The notes under the pieces are model-generated. The model did not search any database and was not told the DNA's origin. It saw nothing but the letters and a program-made list of their open reading frames with translations. The position numbers and the translations under genes are program-made. From Bimuria novae-zelandiae CBS 107.79 (lineage: Eukaryota > Ascomycota > Dothideomycetes > Pleosporales > Didymosphaeriaceae): 64,000 nt of DNA. The stretch is taken from contig ML976657.1 of assembly GCA_010015655.1 (NCBI GenBank), positions 1,913,252-1,977,251 of the forward strand, in the 5' to 3' direction. How positions within the stretch are numbered: position 1 is the stretch's first letter; every line of letters starts with the position of its first letter. Shown here piece by piece: positions 33,291 to 46,000 of this stretch.

Positions 33291-33615
33291 GCTAGGCTAG
33301 TCAGCTACCTTGACATCTATAACAATTATAAAGTGGGGACGGAACAGGATGACACATGACGTCAAATGATAGGCTGTACGGCCAACAAATCACGATCATC
33401 CCCAACAATATCTATTCGAGAGTACAGATCATGTGTGTACTCTTCCGGACTAGCGTCTGTTCGGCTCATTTCTTCTATGTAGTCAGTTCCGATAGCTCAC
33501 AAGAACAATCGAGTTCGCATCTCAACTCACACCTCTCATCAATATCTTTTTGGACAACAAGGGCCAAGTCGACGTGATAAGGACATCCTCCATACAAAAA
33601 CGTACTGTAAGAATA

Positions 33616-35322
33616 TCATACCAAAAAAACATCTCTAAAAGAGGAACTAAAGACGCTAGACTCATTCCAATCCATAAAGTCATATACATATGCATCGCAT
33701 ACAAGATTGTAGACCTCATAGTCACCACTTGAAGCTGTTCGCTTCCGTAGAACGAAAGGAACAGGGGCTCCAGAGATCAAGCACGCTAGATCATCTTTCG
33801 AAACACCATTGTTTGCCATACCAAAGTGACCCCTTGAGGTGATGAACAACTTCCTTGAACGACCTATGCCGGATAGGTGCATTTGTGTATAGAAGTTGAG
33901 GATCCGATTATCTCTTTGAGACTGGGAAAGGTGTTCTCCAGTGTCCTCTGAATTTTGGAAATCCTTGAATATGGTAGCTCTCTCTGCCTGAGATATGTCT
34001 CCGTTGAGACCACCAGCGGTCATTGTTTCACGGCATATATGAGATGCTGGTTCGACAGAACCACCTTCTTCCAGCATTCTGATGCCTTCTCTCGATATAT
34101 CATACCGGCGTTTTGAAACCTCTCGTTCAATGGAAGATGAAGAGCCAATGGGACAGAGACCATCCATAGTCATGTCTTCAATGACATCAACTGAGTGTAT
34201 CTGGATTCTAAGGCACAAATCGTTGGTGAGTCCTAGCTTTACTACGTCTTTGTTTCCACTTCTAGCAAATTCTCGTAGTAGTTCGTTGAGATCTCGTGGG
34301 AGAGTGGCTTTAAAGTCGGGGTGTTTTGCAAAAGGCGCTGTCAAAAAGTGACACGAGAAGTCAGGAACCCAAGTGGGCACCATTGCGAGATTTGTTGCCG
34401 CAGTTTCTTGATAGAACCTAGGGTTTGCAAGGCCGGCGTAAACTAAGATACGATAATCGTCAAGAAAAGGGGCACAAGCTATCATAGCCTGTATAAAGGT
34501 GTCTTCTTTCGATAGCGAATAATCTGGTTGAAATTGGTGGTAGGCTGCTAATCCGAGAAGCGCGAAGACTTTATCTCGTGGATCCGTTGATTTGCATGCT
34601 TGATAATCAAACAACGTGTCCGGAAGCGTGACAACTGGCCGGCCACTATGTTCTTGTATCAAATTCCTCGATTTGTACAATTTCCGGAGTCGTTTGAAGG
34701 CTGACAGACCAGTTTGGCCCCAATCAGAAGAATTGGAGTATGAGTCCGGAATGTTCGTGTAGTTTTTGCGCCTCGTCTCCATATAGTGTTGAAGGAAAGG
34801 TAGCGACATTCCAATCGCTCCGCAAAGGAAGAATATTTTCCGTGCCAAACACATCTCTTGAACAACCCAAACTCGCTCAAACCACCGAGACTGTAACACC
34901 CTTCCTAGCACCGCATCCCCGGCTCCATCTTCAACGATGCCTCTGGCACTAGAGAACGGTGTGTTTTCGAATTTGAGCGAAGATTTTATATATGACCAAA
35001 GGCTTAATTCGTCATCTTGAGTGAAACCTTTAGATCCTAGCCATATAAGGACGCACTCGGCTCTGGAGTAGATATTTCCCATCATGCTGACTTGTGTACT
35101 CTTTTCCTCGAGATCCGCCTGATTGATGCAAATGGCGTCTATCCAGATCGGAAGACCGCTAGCAACTCCGGCAACATGCTGTATAAGGAGGACAACTGAA
35201 CTGGTAACTTTGAGGTAGTCTCCATTTGAAAGCGGTAGGTGTTCCGTAGGACTCTCGTCACCCCAACAATACGATACGGCAATGAACTTCTCAGATACAT
35301 CATTAAGAGCATTCTCCTTCAT
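33616..35322 (-). CDS. HET-domain protein, 5' frame broken by TAG
   Basis: From the ATG at 35322, 568 residues are open. The HET domain starts almost at once (FIAVSYCWGDE, then IWIDAICINQADLEE, IWLGSKG, WFERVWVVQEM) and is followed by the usual DPRDKVFALLGLA and a C-terminal HET-associated region ending near YEVYNLVCDAYVYDFMD. The family acts in non-self recognition and cell death. Upstream in the same frame, an ATG at 35571 opens 58 codons (MKNTVDDIMFLEPP...) that end in TAG at 35395-35397. Beyond it LQDVKNIRLLQYS reads on without interruption into the HET domain, as an N-terminus of this family should. No GT-AG intron removes the stop. So either the gene uses the downstream ATG, losing the LQDVKNIRLL lead-in, or it is a recent pseudogene; a CAG-to-TAG change would explain it. 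It is the first gene after the repeat island. Confidence 0.85.
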   Translation of the reverse strand: MKENALNDVSEKFIAVSYCWGDESPTEHLPLSNGDYLKVTSSVVLLIQHVAGVASGLPIWIDAICINQADLEEKSTQVSMMGNIYSRAECVLIWLGSKGFTQDDELSLWSYIKSSLKFENTPFSSARGIVEDGAGDAVLGRVLQSRWFERVWVVQEMCLARKIFFLCGAIGMSLPFLQHYMETRRKNYTNIPDSYSNSSDWGQTGLSAFKRLRKLYKSRNLIQEHSGRPVVTLPDTLFDYQACKSTDPRDKVFALLGLAAYHQFQPDYSLSKEDTFIQAMIACAPFLDDYRILVYAGLANPRFYQETAATNLAMVPTWVPDFSCHFLTAPFAKHPDFKATLPRDLNELLREFARSGNKDVVKLGLTNDLCLRIQIHSVDVIEDMTMDGLCPIGSSSSIEREVSKRRYDISREGIRMLEEGGSVEPASHICRETMTAGGLNGDISQAERATIFKDFQNSEDTGEHLSQSQRDNRILNFYTQMHLSGIGRSRKLFITSRGHFGMANNGVSKDDLACLISGAPVPFVLRKRTASSGDYEVYNLVCDAYVYDFMDWNESSVFSSSFRDVFLV

Positions 35323-35394
35323 ATCAAAGGTAACTTCGTTGCGATCCGCTGCTGTAGAATATTGCAATAGGCGAATGTTTTTAACATCTTGGAG

Positions 35395-35571
35395 CTAAGT
35401 GTATTTGTACTCGCTCTTTTTGTTTTGATTGCCACCGCTCAGCTCTCCAGAATGATCGATGTCCTTTGGAGTTTGAAATGTAATCGCATAGTGTTCATTA
35501 TGTGCGATGATTCTCTCCATGAGACAATCAGGTGGTTCTAGAAACATAATGTCATCCACGGTATTCTTCAT
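35395..35571 (-). pseudogene. Upstream in-frame segment of the HET gene ending in TAG
   Basis: 58 codons from an ATG in the same frame as the HET gene, closed by one TAG. The text after the stop continues the conserved lead-in to the HET domain, so this segment is most simply the original N-terminus. See the HET gene. Confidence 0.6.
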
Positions 35572-36866
35572 TAATAAAAGAGATTACCCACTGTTATCGC
35601 GCCAGATGATCATGGGGTAGGATTCGGAAAGGATTGAGTCGGAATTTGTCTTCATTGCAGGAAACAAACTCAGGCGCAGTGTTAAAAGATAGCGGGAAGA
35701 TTTTAGGCAAGCACCGTCTCGGCGGTCTGTCTAAGTTCAGGCCGAATTGACTTTGTTGATGTGTTCGAAAGGTAGCTTCGTAGCTTGCTATTTAAGATTA
35801 TCGAGCTGATTATGTGAAGCAGAGGGGGCCCTGAAGATGGCGTTCGGGGATTAGGAAACGGCAGGATAATGGGCTTCAAGCTGCGGAGAGTGATGACTAC
35901 TCAAGCAGCGAACAGTGAACAGCGAACAGCGAAAAAAGAATAAACAGCTCCCCAGCTCTTTAGTAACCCAGGGGTAATAGAACCCGGGGAGGTGAAGCTG
36001 CAGGACGGTTCGAGGATGATATAGAGGATATAATTAACATGGGGCATTGCAATTAGGCAACAAGTTCCCCTCTTTTAGGCACCAGCGACACAAAGCTAAG
36101 CCTTAACTTATTTTGGGTTGACAAAGCGAGTAGAGAGCAAGAATAGATTTTGAGTTGAAGAAAATAAAAGGACCCCAAATACTTGTACTGCCCAACTACC
36201 CTTCGCTAATAATTATGAGTATGGTAAAGCTGTGCGAATAATTCTTTCATCGCGGTAAATCACGTACCCGAGTTAGCAGTGCCTAATTGGGTAAAAGTGT
36301 ATATGTCAAGGCTTTCGCTTACGAGCGGGGTAAAGTTGTGTTATTAATAGGTCGTTCACTACGCGCGAGTAGGGCTATCCTGACACGACAAGGGTTCTTG
36401 TAAACTGTGCAGCATGCAAATGGTGAGGCCGGTTTTGCAAGGTACTGTATGCACGAGTCGTGTAGGAATCCTTGTGCCATCAGCACTCAATGCAGCGCTT
36501 CGAAACCGAAGATGATATGAGATTTGCGAACCAAACCATGCGCCATGCTATGATGATACGCCCGCTCTTGTCACAATGCCAGTCGTTCCTCTCCACCACG
36601 CCTGATCCGAGGCGAAGTCAGAGCAACGAGTAACAGAAGACCCCTCCTCATGCAGCACGTCATCGGGCACCAGGATCCAACGTTACTTAGACTAACGTCT
36701 TAGGACTATGCAACGAGTCGAGCTGTGTCTTTTGCCCCCTAGGCGTGGTTGCTCACCCAAACAGCGTCGGATTCGGCGCAGATGGTGCTCTTGTGCCGTG
36801 TACATCATCACCCTGGGTGTCCGCTGTTAGCAGGTCGCTTGTAAAATTGCGCATGGACTCCTGCTT
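35572..36866. other. Intergenic region
   Basis: It holds the upstream region of the HET gene and the downstream region of the ankyrin-DIL gene. A small GAACAGCGAACAGCGAA repeat lies near 35.91 kb. I see no gene, RNA or transposon in it. Confidence 0.6.
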
Positions 36867-39389
36867 TCACCGATAATTCTGATTGTCCCATCTTGTCTCA
36901 TCGTACAGGCTCGATCCGTTCTTGTTGCCGCCACTTAGGTCAAGTTTGGACAAAAACTCGGGAGGTACTGTGGGAATGTACTTTCTTTCGCGCTCTTTGT
37001 TCACGCCTCCGAACCCGGCTCCATACGTGATGAGCATATCAGTCGACGTGGGTAGGTGAAATGGTAGCATATACGATGGGTCGAAGAGCAACTCATCAGG
37101 AGCGTCCCGCTCTTGGTCGTCCTCCGAGACTCTGGAGGGCGCTGGTGAGGGCGCTGGTATAGGCTGCGATGTTGCTTTGATGGGTGTCGAAGGAGTGGAA
37201 GCCGGTGGAGGGTTTGGAGACTTTCCACGGGCAGCCCTCCGCTCTGCAGCAGCCTTTTGGATCCCGAGGATGTAGTTCCGCGCACTCTTAGTGATGCCTT
37301 TCTCGCCGACTTCCGCCCGATAATACTTTGCAGCGTGTAGCAATTGCTGTGGCGATAATCTGGTGAGCTGATCGATTGTGCTTTTCAGATCCTCTAAATC
37401 GTCACCAATGGATGAAAAGCATTGGAGCCATTGAAGCAGCTGCACGAGCGGCTCAAGATGGCGTTTTGAAGACTCAGCTGTGGTCTCTCCAGTCGACGTC
37501 ATTGAGCCATTCTCATAATGTTCTGGTTGGCGATTGTTAGACCGAACCCATTCTTCAATTGTAGATACATTCATGCGGATCTGCATCGCCTTGGTCCGGG
37601 CAAGGTACTTGCGATTCGACATGATGCGGTTGAAGAGTTCGGCTGAGAGCCAAAAGATTAGTTGAGAAAGTATCTGCGCTGTGATGACTGAATGAATATC
37701 GTATAGATCCAGGACAAAAAGAGTCGACGATAGTAACGAGGTGATGTTTCGAGCAGAAGGCTTCATCCTCTGTTTGGGAGACGGGGGACGGAAACGCTTA
37801 TCGAAAGGCTCCACGGGCTTCGCTTTTTGCCGAGACTTGAAGATCTTCCACTCGTTCTGGAACTGTATGTCTTCAAATCCTGGCATTGGCTCGTGATCGA
37901 GCATAGCCTGATCCAAGACCTTGTCCATTCTCCTCTCCGCATCTCTTATGATGAGAATAAAGATCTCGTTGATGAGCTCCGACAACTGTAATTGGAATTC
38001 TCCTGTAGCAGCCACAAGCCCTGCGTCTTTCTTAAGATAATGTAGTAGCAGCGTTGCGTTCGATATCCAGAACGCTAGCACGGTCATATCCCACTGGTGT
38101 TTTTCTACGATGTCGTTGATCTTGTCCATGGCGGCACTGAGCAAGAGGTCTAGCAATTCTGGACCAGAATGATAATGCGCATATCGAGCGCTAAGAAACA
38201 GGATGTTCGCAGGAATAGGCTTCTGCGACGGCGACCTCTGCGGCGTCATGTTGGTGATTATGATATCGAGTATGCGGTCGAGCTCGTTCTCCTGGAAGAC
38301 AAACATCTGGTCGTTGAGACAGCGGTCCCATACGAACTCTTGACTCTCTTCTTCCAATTCGCTCGGCGACTACTATGGTAAGCGGACTATGCACGCTTAA
38401 GTGGAAGGTTACTTACTTCGGGTTGCTCGTCCAAGCCCAGATTTCCCAGGTCGACTTCCAGGTTGAAGGCACTCTCCATCATCATGCGGCGTTTCATGTC
38501 GTTCTCTTGCATTTCCTGCTCGAATCGGTCTTGCGAGAAGCCTGAGCTGTAGAAGTCGTCTGTGACACCTGCATTTCCAATCGTGTATCCACTCTCGTGT
38601 AGGTAGTCGGAGATTTCGCTGTTCGGTTCCACAAAATCAAAGGCGGTCCTGCCGCCAGAGGACTTGTGGTCGGGAGAAGCGCCATTCTCGAGCAACAGTT
38701 TGACGATCCCCTTGTGTCGGTTCGTCATGGCCCAGATGAGCGGGGTCCATAAGTTTTTGTCCTGTACGTCCACCTTGGCTCCTTCCTTTAGTAGGGTCTC
38801 GGCGATGTCTTCGTGGCCGAAACAGCTCGCGTAGACAAGCGGCGGAGTGCCCTCAGCGTCCACGGCGTCAATGTCGATGTACTCCCGAGCCTTGCCGTCC
38901 AGCAGGCGCTTGACCCTCTGCAGCTCGCCATTGGAGGCGGCGAGGGTGAATAGACCCTGCAGCGCCTCTCGCTTTTCTTCGTCGGAGAGCTTCTCGTCTG
39001 CGACTACCTTGGCCTCATCTCCATGATTGTCGTTCTTCAGGCGCGCCTGGTGTGCCAGCATCTGAACCAAGCGACTATCGCTGTCTTCGAGGTGCTGCAT
39101 ATCCTCATCGCCGAAGCTCGGGTCGTCGAGAGAGAGATTGAAGGCCAAGGGCTGGGCGGGCATAGGGGTGGTGAGAAACTGCGATTGCCCTGTGGTACCG
39201 TCAGCCAGATGCGCGGCGAAGAGGCCTACGGGGCCGCTTACCCTGCCAGGCATCGTAGATTTCCATTTCCTCAGCGGGCATGTGCGGTGCTCTTCTGTCG
39301 TCGAGGGAGGTGGGCAGGTCGGCGGGCAACTGGCGGGGCTTGGGCTGGGGGTCGTCGGCCGTGTAGGCGTGTTCGGGGTCAGAGTCCAT
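36867..39389 (-). CDS. Ankyrin-repeat and DIL-domain protein
   Basis: Three exons on the minus strand: 39389-39242, 39189-38417 and 38369-36867. The introns are 52 and 47 bp (donors GTAAGC and GTAAGT). The junctions keep the frame (DAWQ-GQSQFL and DEQPE-SPSELEEE), giving 807 residues. Ankyrin repeats occupy about residues 130-245 (TPPLVYASCFGHEDIAETLL, then TPLIWAMTNRHKGIVKLLL). The remainder is a DIL (dilute) region as found in class V myosin tails, with the conserved FWLSNAT-like LAFWISNATLLLHYL and the LLSQLIFWLSAELFN-like helices. A Pro/Ser-rich insert precedes the C-terminus. DIL domains bind cargo or small GTPases, so a trafficking or polarity role is inferred. It has no motor domain. 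It lies head-to-head with the histidine kinase gene. Confidence 0.88.
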
Positions 39390-39973
39390 GGTGTGGCATC
39401 GAGGGAGCCGTGTCTAGCAGGTGCGAAGATGCCCGTTGGGATGCAGATGGGTAGGGCCGTCGTGGCTCGCTACCATATGGCAGGTGGAAGCCTCGACACT
39501 GACGTGTGCGTCCAGGCTCCCAGGCTGCGGGGCGCACGAAGGGGAGATGGATAGTGTGACGCGGACTTCACTTCGAGTGTCCGCTCTCGATGTCGCTGTG
39601 AGACATGCACGAATGTGGCTCTAGGCTGCCTCCTCCAGCTGCAATGCTCCCACGGTGCGGCTCTGCTATCCCAAACGAGGTGTGATGTCGTCGCTCGGCA
39701 CCAGCAGCGCGCGCGCTGATCGCCTGGGCGCAAGTGGGGAAACAAAGATTTAGGCGGATTACTTAGCTGCCCACCTGGCGCTCTTTGGTGGCTAGAGCGT
39801 CATCAGTCAGCGACAGAGAGCATTGGCGCCGGCGAGCTGTGGAATCGCCGTTGAGCTTCCCGGACCGCCTGCCCTCCTCCCTTTGAGCCTCTCGAACGTC
39901 TGCATCCTCTCACAACCTCTCCCGTGTATGCACCATGCTCCCCGCGCCCGTTGCGTAGAACTCGCCCCGACTG

Positions 39974-40004
<31 letters not shown>

Positions 40005-40071
40005 ACCTACCGCGACACCGACCCCCACCCGGAACATGTTGATTCAGGGTCCTTGAGCATAGTCAGGCACC
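39390..40071. promoter_or_regulatory. Divergent promoter region, ankyrin-DIL / histidine kinase
   Basis: 680 bp between two head-to-head start codons, so it must contain both promoters. A CTG microsatellite (about 39970-40003) lies 70-100 bp upstream of the kinase ATG and is probably in its 5' leader. No specific factor site is claimed. Confidence 0.5.
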
Positions 40072-43000
40072 ATGGCCACCCAGGAAGAGGACTTGGACAC
40101 CGACCGCAGCGCCCTCTTTGCGCAGATCCTCTCGCGTCTGTTGGACGTCCCGAATTATTCATGGGACATTGAGATTGCGCCTTTCCATTCAGTGCGTCCC
40201 TCTCGCACACGAACCCAGCCAGAATACACGAACCCAGCCAGAATACACGCACACATCCATGCTTACATATCATTCTGTGTCATGGTCCATGTATTCGAGG
40301 CTTGTTTGACATGCAATGCATACCTATAATCTGTCAGTCCAATACTAACGTACACAGTCCTACGACAACTGGCACTTTTATGGTACGCAGAAAATCACCA
40401 GTGACCGTCCGGTATCGCGCGGCCGTAGCGCAGGCAACTCGATTTCCTCCTCGCATTCGCCCGATGCCAGTCGACCGCCCCTCCAGCGAAACCACAAATC
40501 TTCAACCAGCGATGCCAGCGAGCGCACCAACGCCACCCAGACAACCGATGTGCCCAAGGAGCGCCCGGTCGTCTGTCGCGTTTCAACTCACACGCTGCGG
40601 ATAGAGCGCGAGTACCAGCTCTGCAAACTCATCCACAAGAAGTCGGATCCCGAAGGGCGCCACTTTGTACGTCCGGTCGAACTCATTCGCCTTCCTCCCA
40701 AGCCCGGAAACTCCGAGCCGCTTGTTGCGTTTGTGTGCGAGGCGCCCGGTCCGAACTATCTTAGAGAGGTAGTTAAATATGGCCCGAACGCGTACAGGGT
40801 GGCGCATCAAAAGGATGACAGCTGGAAGATCCAGCATTTGACATACAAAGGGGGCTTGCCTTTGCTCACCTTCTTGGACTTTGCCGTTGGCGCCGCCGAA
40901 TGCCTCGAAATCCTACATCATGGCCATCAAATCGTACATGGCGAACTTCGGGGCGACGCATTCCATTTTGCCGAGTCAGGCGCCGTCAAGATGATCAATT
41001 TCGGCGGCGGAGCTCGAGCCTTTGAAAACGGTCTAACGTCAGCCGGTTGGAACGTACTGAGCAAAGAGCTGGGAATCGAATTGAAACTTGCCTTCGTCGC
41101 GCCAGAGCAGACAGGTCGTATGCCGGCCGAACCGGACAGCAGGACCGATGTTTATAGTCTTGGGATTCTGTTCTGGAGCATGCTTTGTGGAGAGACACCT
41201 TTCGATGGCAGCACCCCACTGGAAGTGATGCAGAGTGTGCTGATCAAACGCATACCATCCGTCTCATCCAAGCGTATGGACATTCCCGACATACTCTCGG
41301 CCGTCATTCAACGCATGACCCAGAAGAATATTGAAGAACGGTACCATAGCACAAGTGGTTTGAAATATGACCTGGTCAAGATCAGAGAGCTGCTGTCCGA
41401 AGGAGATGCTGAAGGCCTCATCAACTTTCAGCTAGGCAGCAGGGACGTTTCATGTTTCTTCAATCTTCCCTTGAAGCAGATCGGTCGAGATAAGGAAAGA
41501 AATATGATCGCGGATGTCATTGAACGCGTACACAAGCGGAGACGGATGGCGCCCATCTTCGGCAGCGCCCTGAACAGCTTAAGCTCCAGTTCTTCCTTCT
41601 CGGACCCTCGCATGGACGCAACCCAGCTGGACGATATCATGTCCGATAGCACCAGCTCGAGAGGCTCAGACAGTCGACTGAACAGTGTGAATACTGGGCC
41701 CGTCTTCATGGATGCTGCTCGTAACGTGCACCAGCTGTCGCAAGACAGTATGACCCAATCAGAAGGATCCAATGGAGACGAATTTTCTGAGGCACGTACA
41801 CCAGTTCAGCCAAGCCGAGGTCCTTCGAGCACCAGTATCGAGACATCATTGAGTCTTTCGCGTTCCAATCAGAGCGATAGTGGTTCTATTCGGCGGACAA
41901 TGTCAAGCGCAAGAAATCCGAGGCTACGAAAGCGAGCTCGCTGCGAAATCATCGCTATTGCAGGGGAGGCGGGTTTGGGCAAGTCTAAGCTGGTCCAAAG
42001 CATCCAATCAACTGCGCGCAGCAAAGACATTCCGAATTATTTTTCCGCGGCGAAATTCGACCCTGCCAGGAAAGCCCCGTTCGAACCTATTCTGAGGCTC
42101 ATGTCCAGTTTGTTTCGGCAAATCTTCAGTGAAGCTGACGTTGGTACCGAGTTTCACGCCAGCCTCCGGACGCATCTCAAGAATTCGGGTGTTTGGCAGA
42201 TCTTGCACAGTTACCTCGACTTACCGTAAGTGTTTCATGCAATTTTGCCCATTGTGCATTATTGCTGTCCGTCAAGAACCTGTACTGAAACTTCCTCGAA
42301 TAGTGAATGGCTTTTGTCGACCAGCAATGCGCATGCTTCGTCGCAACAACGCGACAAAATGAAGACGAATAAGAAGGAGTGTGACCGAAGAGCGTCTTCG
42401 CCAGCGATTCATTGCGGTGGCACGGGTCACAATGCCGATGCGTGGCTACGAAGCGGTGGTGCTTCGAAATCGACTCGTTTTATGAGTGTGTTCATAGACG
42501 TCCTTCGTCTCCTAGCAATGCAGAAGCTTTGTATATGGACGCTCGAGGACGTTCAGAACGCTGATGCGGAGAGTGCCGAACTTATCCATCATATTGCGCA
42601 AGCGAAAATCCCACTGATTCTTATCCTCACGTATCAGAACGAGGAATCTGTTCGGAAGGAACTCCGTACACTTCTATCAACCGCAACTAAGATCCAGCTA
42701 TATCCGTTCACGGAGGCCAACACCGCAGAATACGTGTCTGAAACGCTGCACCGAGACACAGACTACATTCTGCCCTTGGTAAGCATTCCAGCGGTGCAGC
42801 ACCAAGTCAAAAGTCTGAGTACGATGTGCTATCTCAACAGAGAGATTACAACGTCAACTGTACTGAAACTTGCGACATGGTGCTGTATGCTTCAGAGTAG
42901 ATGCTAACAGATTCCTTAGGTTGCTGTCATACAAGAGAAGTCTCGTGGAAACGTCTTCTTCATCCGAGAGATATTGGACACTTGCTATCGCAAGCAATGT

Positions 43001-46000
43001 GTATTCTACTCCTGGAAGGAAGGAAATTGGTGCTTCGATCTGGACAAAGTATTTGATGCCTTCGAAAGCCCCGAGTATGGCTCTCCTGTCAACAATGACT
43101 TCATTGCAAAACGACTACGAGATCTGCCTCCCATCTCACGAAAGCTGGTGGCATGGGCGTCTTTACTTTCGGGCTCGTTCACGTTTGATCTTATACAAAA
43201 CCTGATGGATCCCGCGAACGCTCCGCCGGATGCAGACACCTCTCGTATTCCCTTGCTACGAGCGAAAGACTGTGCAATCACCGCGTTGAACGGCGCTGTT
43301 AACGCTTTCGTACTGATGCCCGCCGATGACGAAGACAGATTCCGGTTCAGCCACGATCGCTATCTTACAGCTGCGACCCAATCTTTAGATACCGAGTGGG
43401 ACACAAGCATGATGCATTACATGATCGCGAAAATCATGGTTACCACTAACTATTACGACTCAGTGGCAGGATCAAAAGCGCTCTACGTACGAAGTAGACA
43501 CATCTGCCTGGGTGCAGCCCTGATCAAGGCTCGCGAAAGTTTCAGAGCCCCGTTCCGAGATATCCTGTATCAGGCTGCAGAGACAGCGGTTGAGTCTGGT
43601 GCAAGATCAACCGCCATGTACTACTATCTGCATTGCCTGTCGTTACTTCGAGATGACCCTTGGAACGAGGATTTGCCAGATGTCTCGTATCAAGAGACTT
43701 TGCAGCTTTTTGTAAGGGCGGCTGAGTGTTACTGGCACCAAGGCATGCTTGACGAAGCGCTGTCGCTGATTAGAAAAACCTTCAGCCATGCGAGGGATCC
43801 CTGCGACATGGCTTCATCATTTATTCTACAGTCTCGGGTCCATGCCGTTCGTGGGGACAGTTTCGGCGCCTTCCAAGCTTTGAGGGACTGTCTATCATTG
43901 CTCGGATCGCCGATACCCCCTACGACCTGGGAAGAGTGTGATGCGGAGTTCCAAGATCTTTGCGCTTTACTCAAGTCGGTCGACAAAGAAGAACTGTTGT
44001 CGCGACCGCCAACGACGGATGACCGCCAACTCATGACCATGGGTCCTGTGATCGTTGAACTCCTGTCTGCTGCCTTTTGGTCCAATAGTCTCTTGTTCTA
44101 CCAGAGTGCGCTCAAGCTAGTCGCTCTACACCTGCGCCGCGGAACAGTATCGCAAGTCGCCATGGGATACGTCCATCTAGGATCCATTGCCGGAGGTAGA
44201 TTCAATATGATCGAGTTTGCGGTCGAATGCAGCAGAATCGCGAAACGATTGTTCGACATGTATCCCAATGATCACTATACCATGGGCCGCGGTGAAACCC
44301 TGCGAACGTTGTTTCTGGGTCATCTCCAAGCACCTATATCTGATTTGATACCCGAGCTTAGGCATGCGATGGATGCGTCTATGTTGGCTGGTGATAAGAT
44401 CTTATCCCTGTTAAATCTTGGGGTGGTGGCTCATTGTCGGTTGATGGCGGCGCACGACGCGGCAGAAGTTGAAGCTTGGATTGACGAAGAGCCATTGGAA
44501 TTCAAGAACTGGTCAGAAGACCTTCGCGGGGGAGTGTTTCTGGGTGAGTAATTTCCTATCTTGATGCGGGATGCTGAAATTTCGGGCGCTGTACTGATGT
44601 GCATCCTGGGGTAACAACAACGCCCACAAAATGTCTCATTATGTTGATAAAACTTTGCTAACTTCGCTGTTCACCCGCAGTCTCAGCTCGACAATCAGCT
44701 CGAGCTCTGCAAGGGAAGACTGGAGTTCACGAACCCTCTTTGATCTTTTCTGACCCGGAACATAACTCTGAGGAATATATCGCCTATCTTGAAAAGCGTG
44801 CGAGCAATCCTAAGCGGCCTAAGACATTCTACCTCAGCGCGGAGCTTCCGATTCTCGTCTTATATGGTTTTTACCGGGAAGCCATCGCTCTTGGAGAGCA
44901 ACTACTGCCCATGGTCGACTCACTATGGTGCCAGCGACTAACATTTGCGGTCATGTATCATCTTTCTTTAGCATATCTGGCTCTTCTCACAGAAGAGCCC
45001 GAAAATCGTGATAAGGAGCGGATGCTGGCCTACATCGGGCAGACAATCAAGAGACTGGAGGTACGTAAACCCGGAACATGTTCGCGTGAGCTGGCTTCTC
45101 GACTTCCTTGGACGTATCGTGTACCCCGTTGAATTCATCGTCGTTTCATGGCTCTTTGCTGACTTTGCAGGCGTGTTGCGTCGTTACTGACGTCAACTAC
45201 CGGCATTGGATCGCCCTCCTTGTTGCAGGCGTCGCTGATGTGACAGGCGACCCATCAACTGCGTTGATCAATTATGAGCTGGCCATGGATCATAGTGAGG
45301 TCCATGGCTTTGCTCTGGATGAAGGGCATGCATTCGAAATGTATGCCTCTTGGCTGCTAAGGAAGAAAGCGATTAGACCCGCTCGCCACGTCTTGAAGGA
45401 CTGTATTTCCATCTATCGCAGGTAAGCACAGTGGAATGTCCCGCAGGAAATGACTGGGGTCAACGTGGGACCCTTCGTTGTGATTTACTAACATGTCACT
45501 AGTACCTCAGCGTTCGGAAAGGCAGATCAACTCACTTCAAAATATGAATGGTTGTTGCGGGGTACATCGTCGCTGAGCACTATGGATGTTGCCGTACAGA
45601 CCACCATAATTGACACGGGCAATACGTCCTTCAGACTTGAGCAGAACGAGGATCACGAGCGTCTTTTAGGGACCGAATCGGCGGTCGACAGAACACAGAA
45701 TTGGCTTGCACCTGGCCTGGGCAAACGGCAAGACAGCAACTCACAGCATGATTTCCAGAACCGCGGCTTTTCGGTGAACGGACTTGATATGCTCGACCTG
45801 TCTTCGATATTGGAAAGCAGTCAGGTCCTGTCCAGTGAGCTCAACATTGACAAGTTGATGGCCAAGATGGCTGAGATCATTTTGGAGTCGACCGGTGCGT
45901 CGCTCTGCGGTATCGTGGTCGAGGACAGTCAGATCGAATGGACTGTTGCGAGCATAGCTACGAACGAACCAAGGGACGACGGGTCCTCTCCTGTGACCTC

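Noticed and set aside
1..33400. A Starship-type giant mobile element carrying the HET gene
   Set aside because: No tyrosine-recombinase captain gene (DUF3435 type) was found in the window; the mobile parts present are ordinary Class I and Class II transposons.
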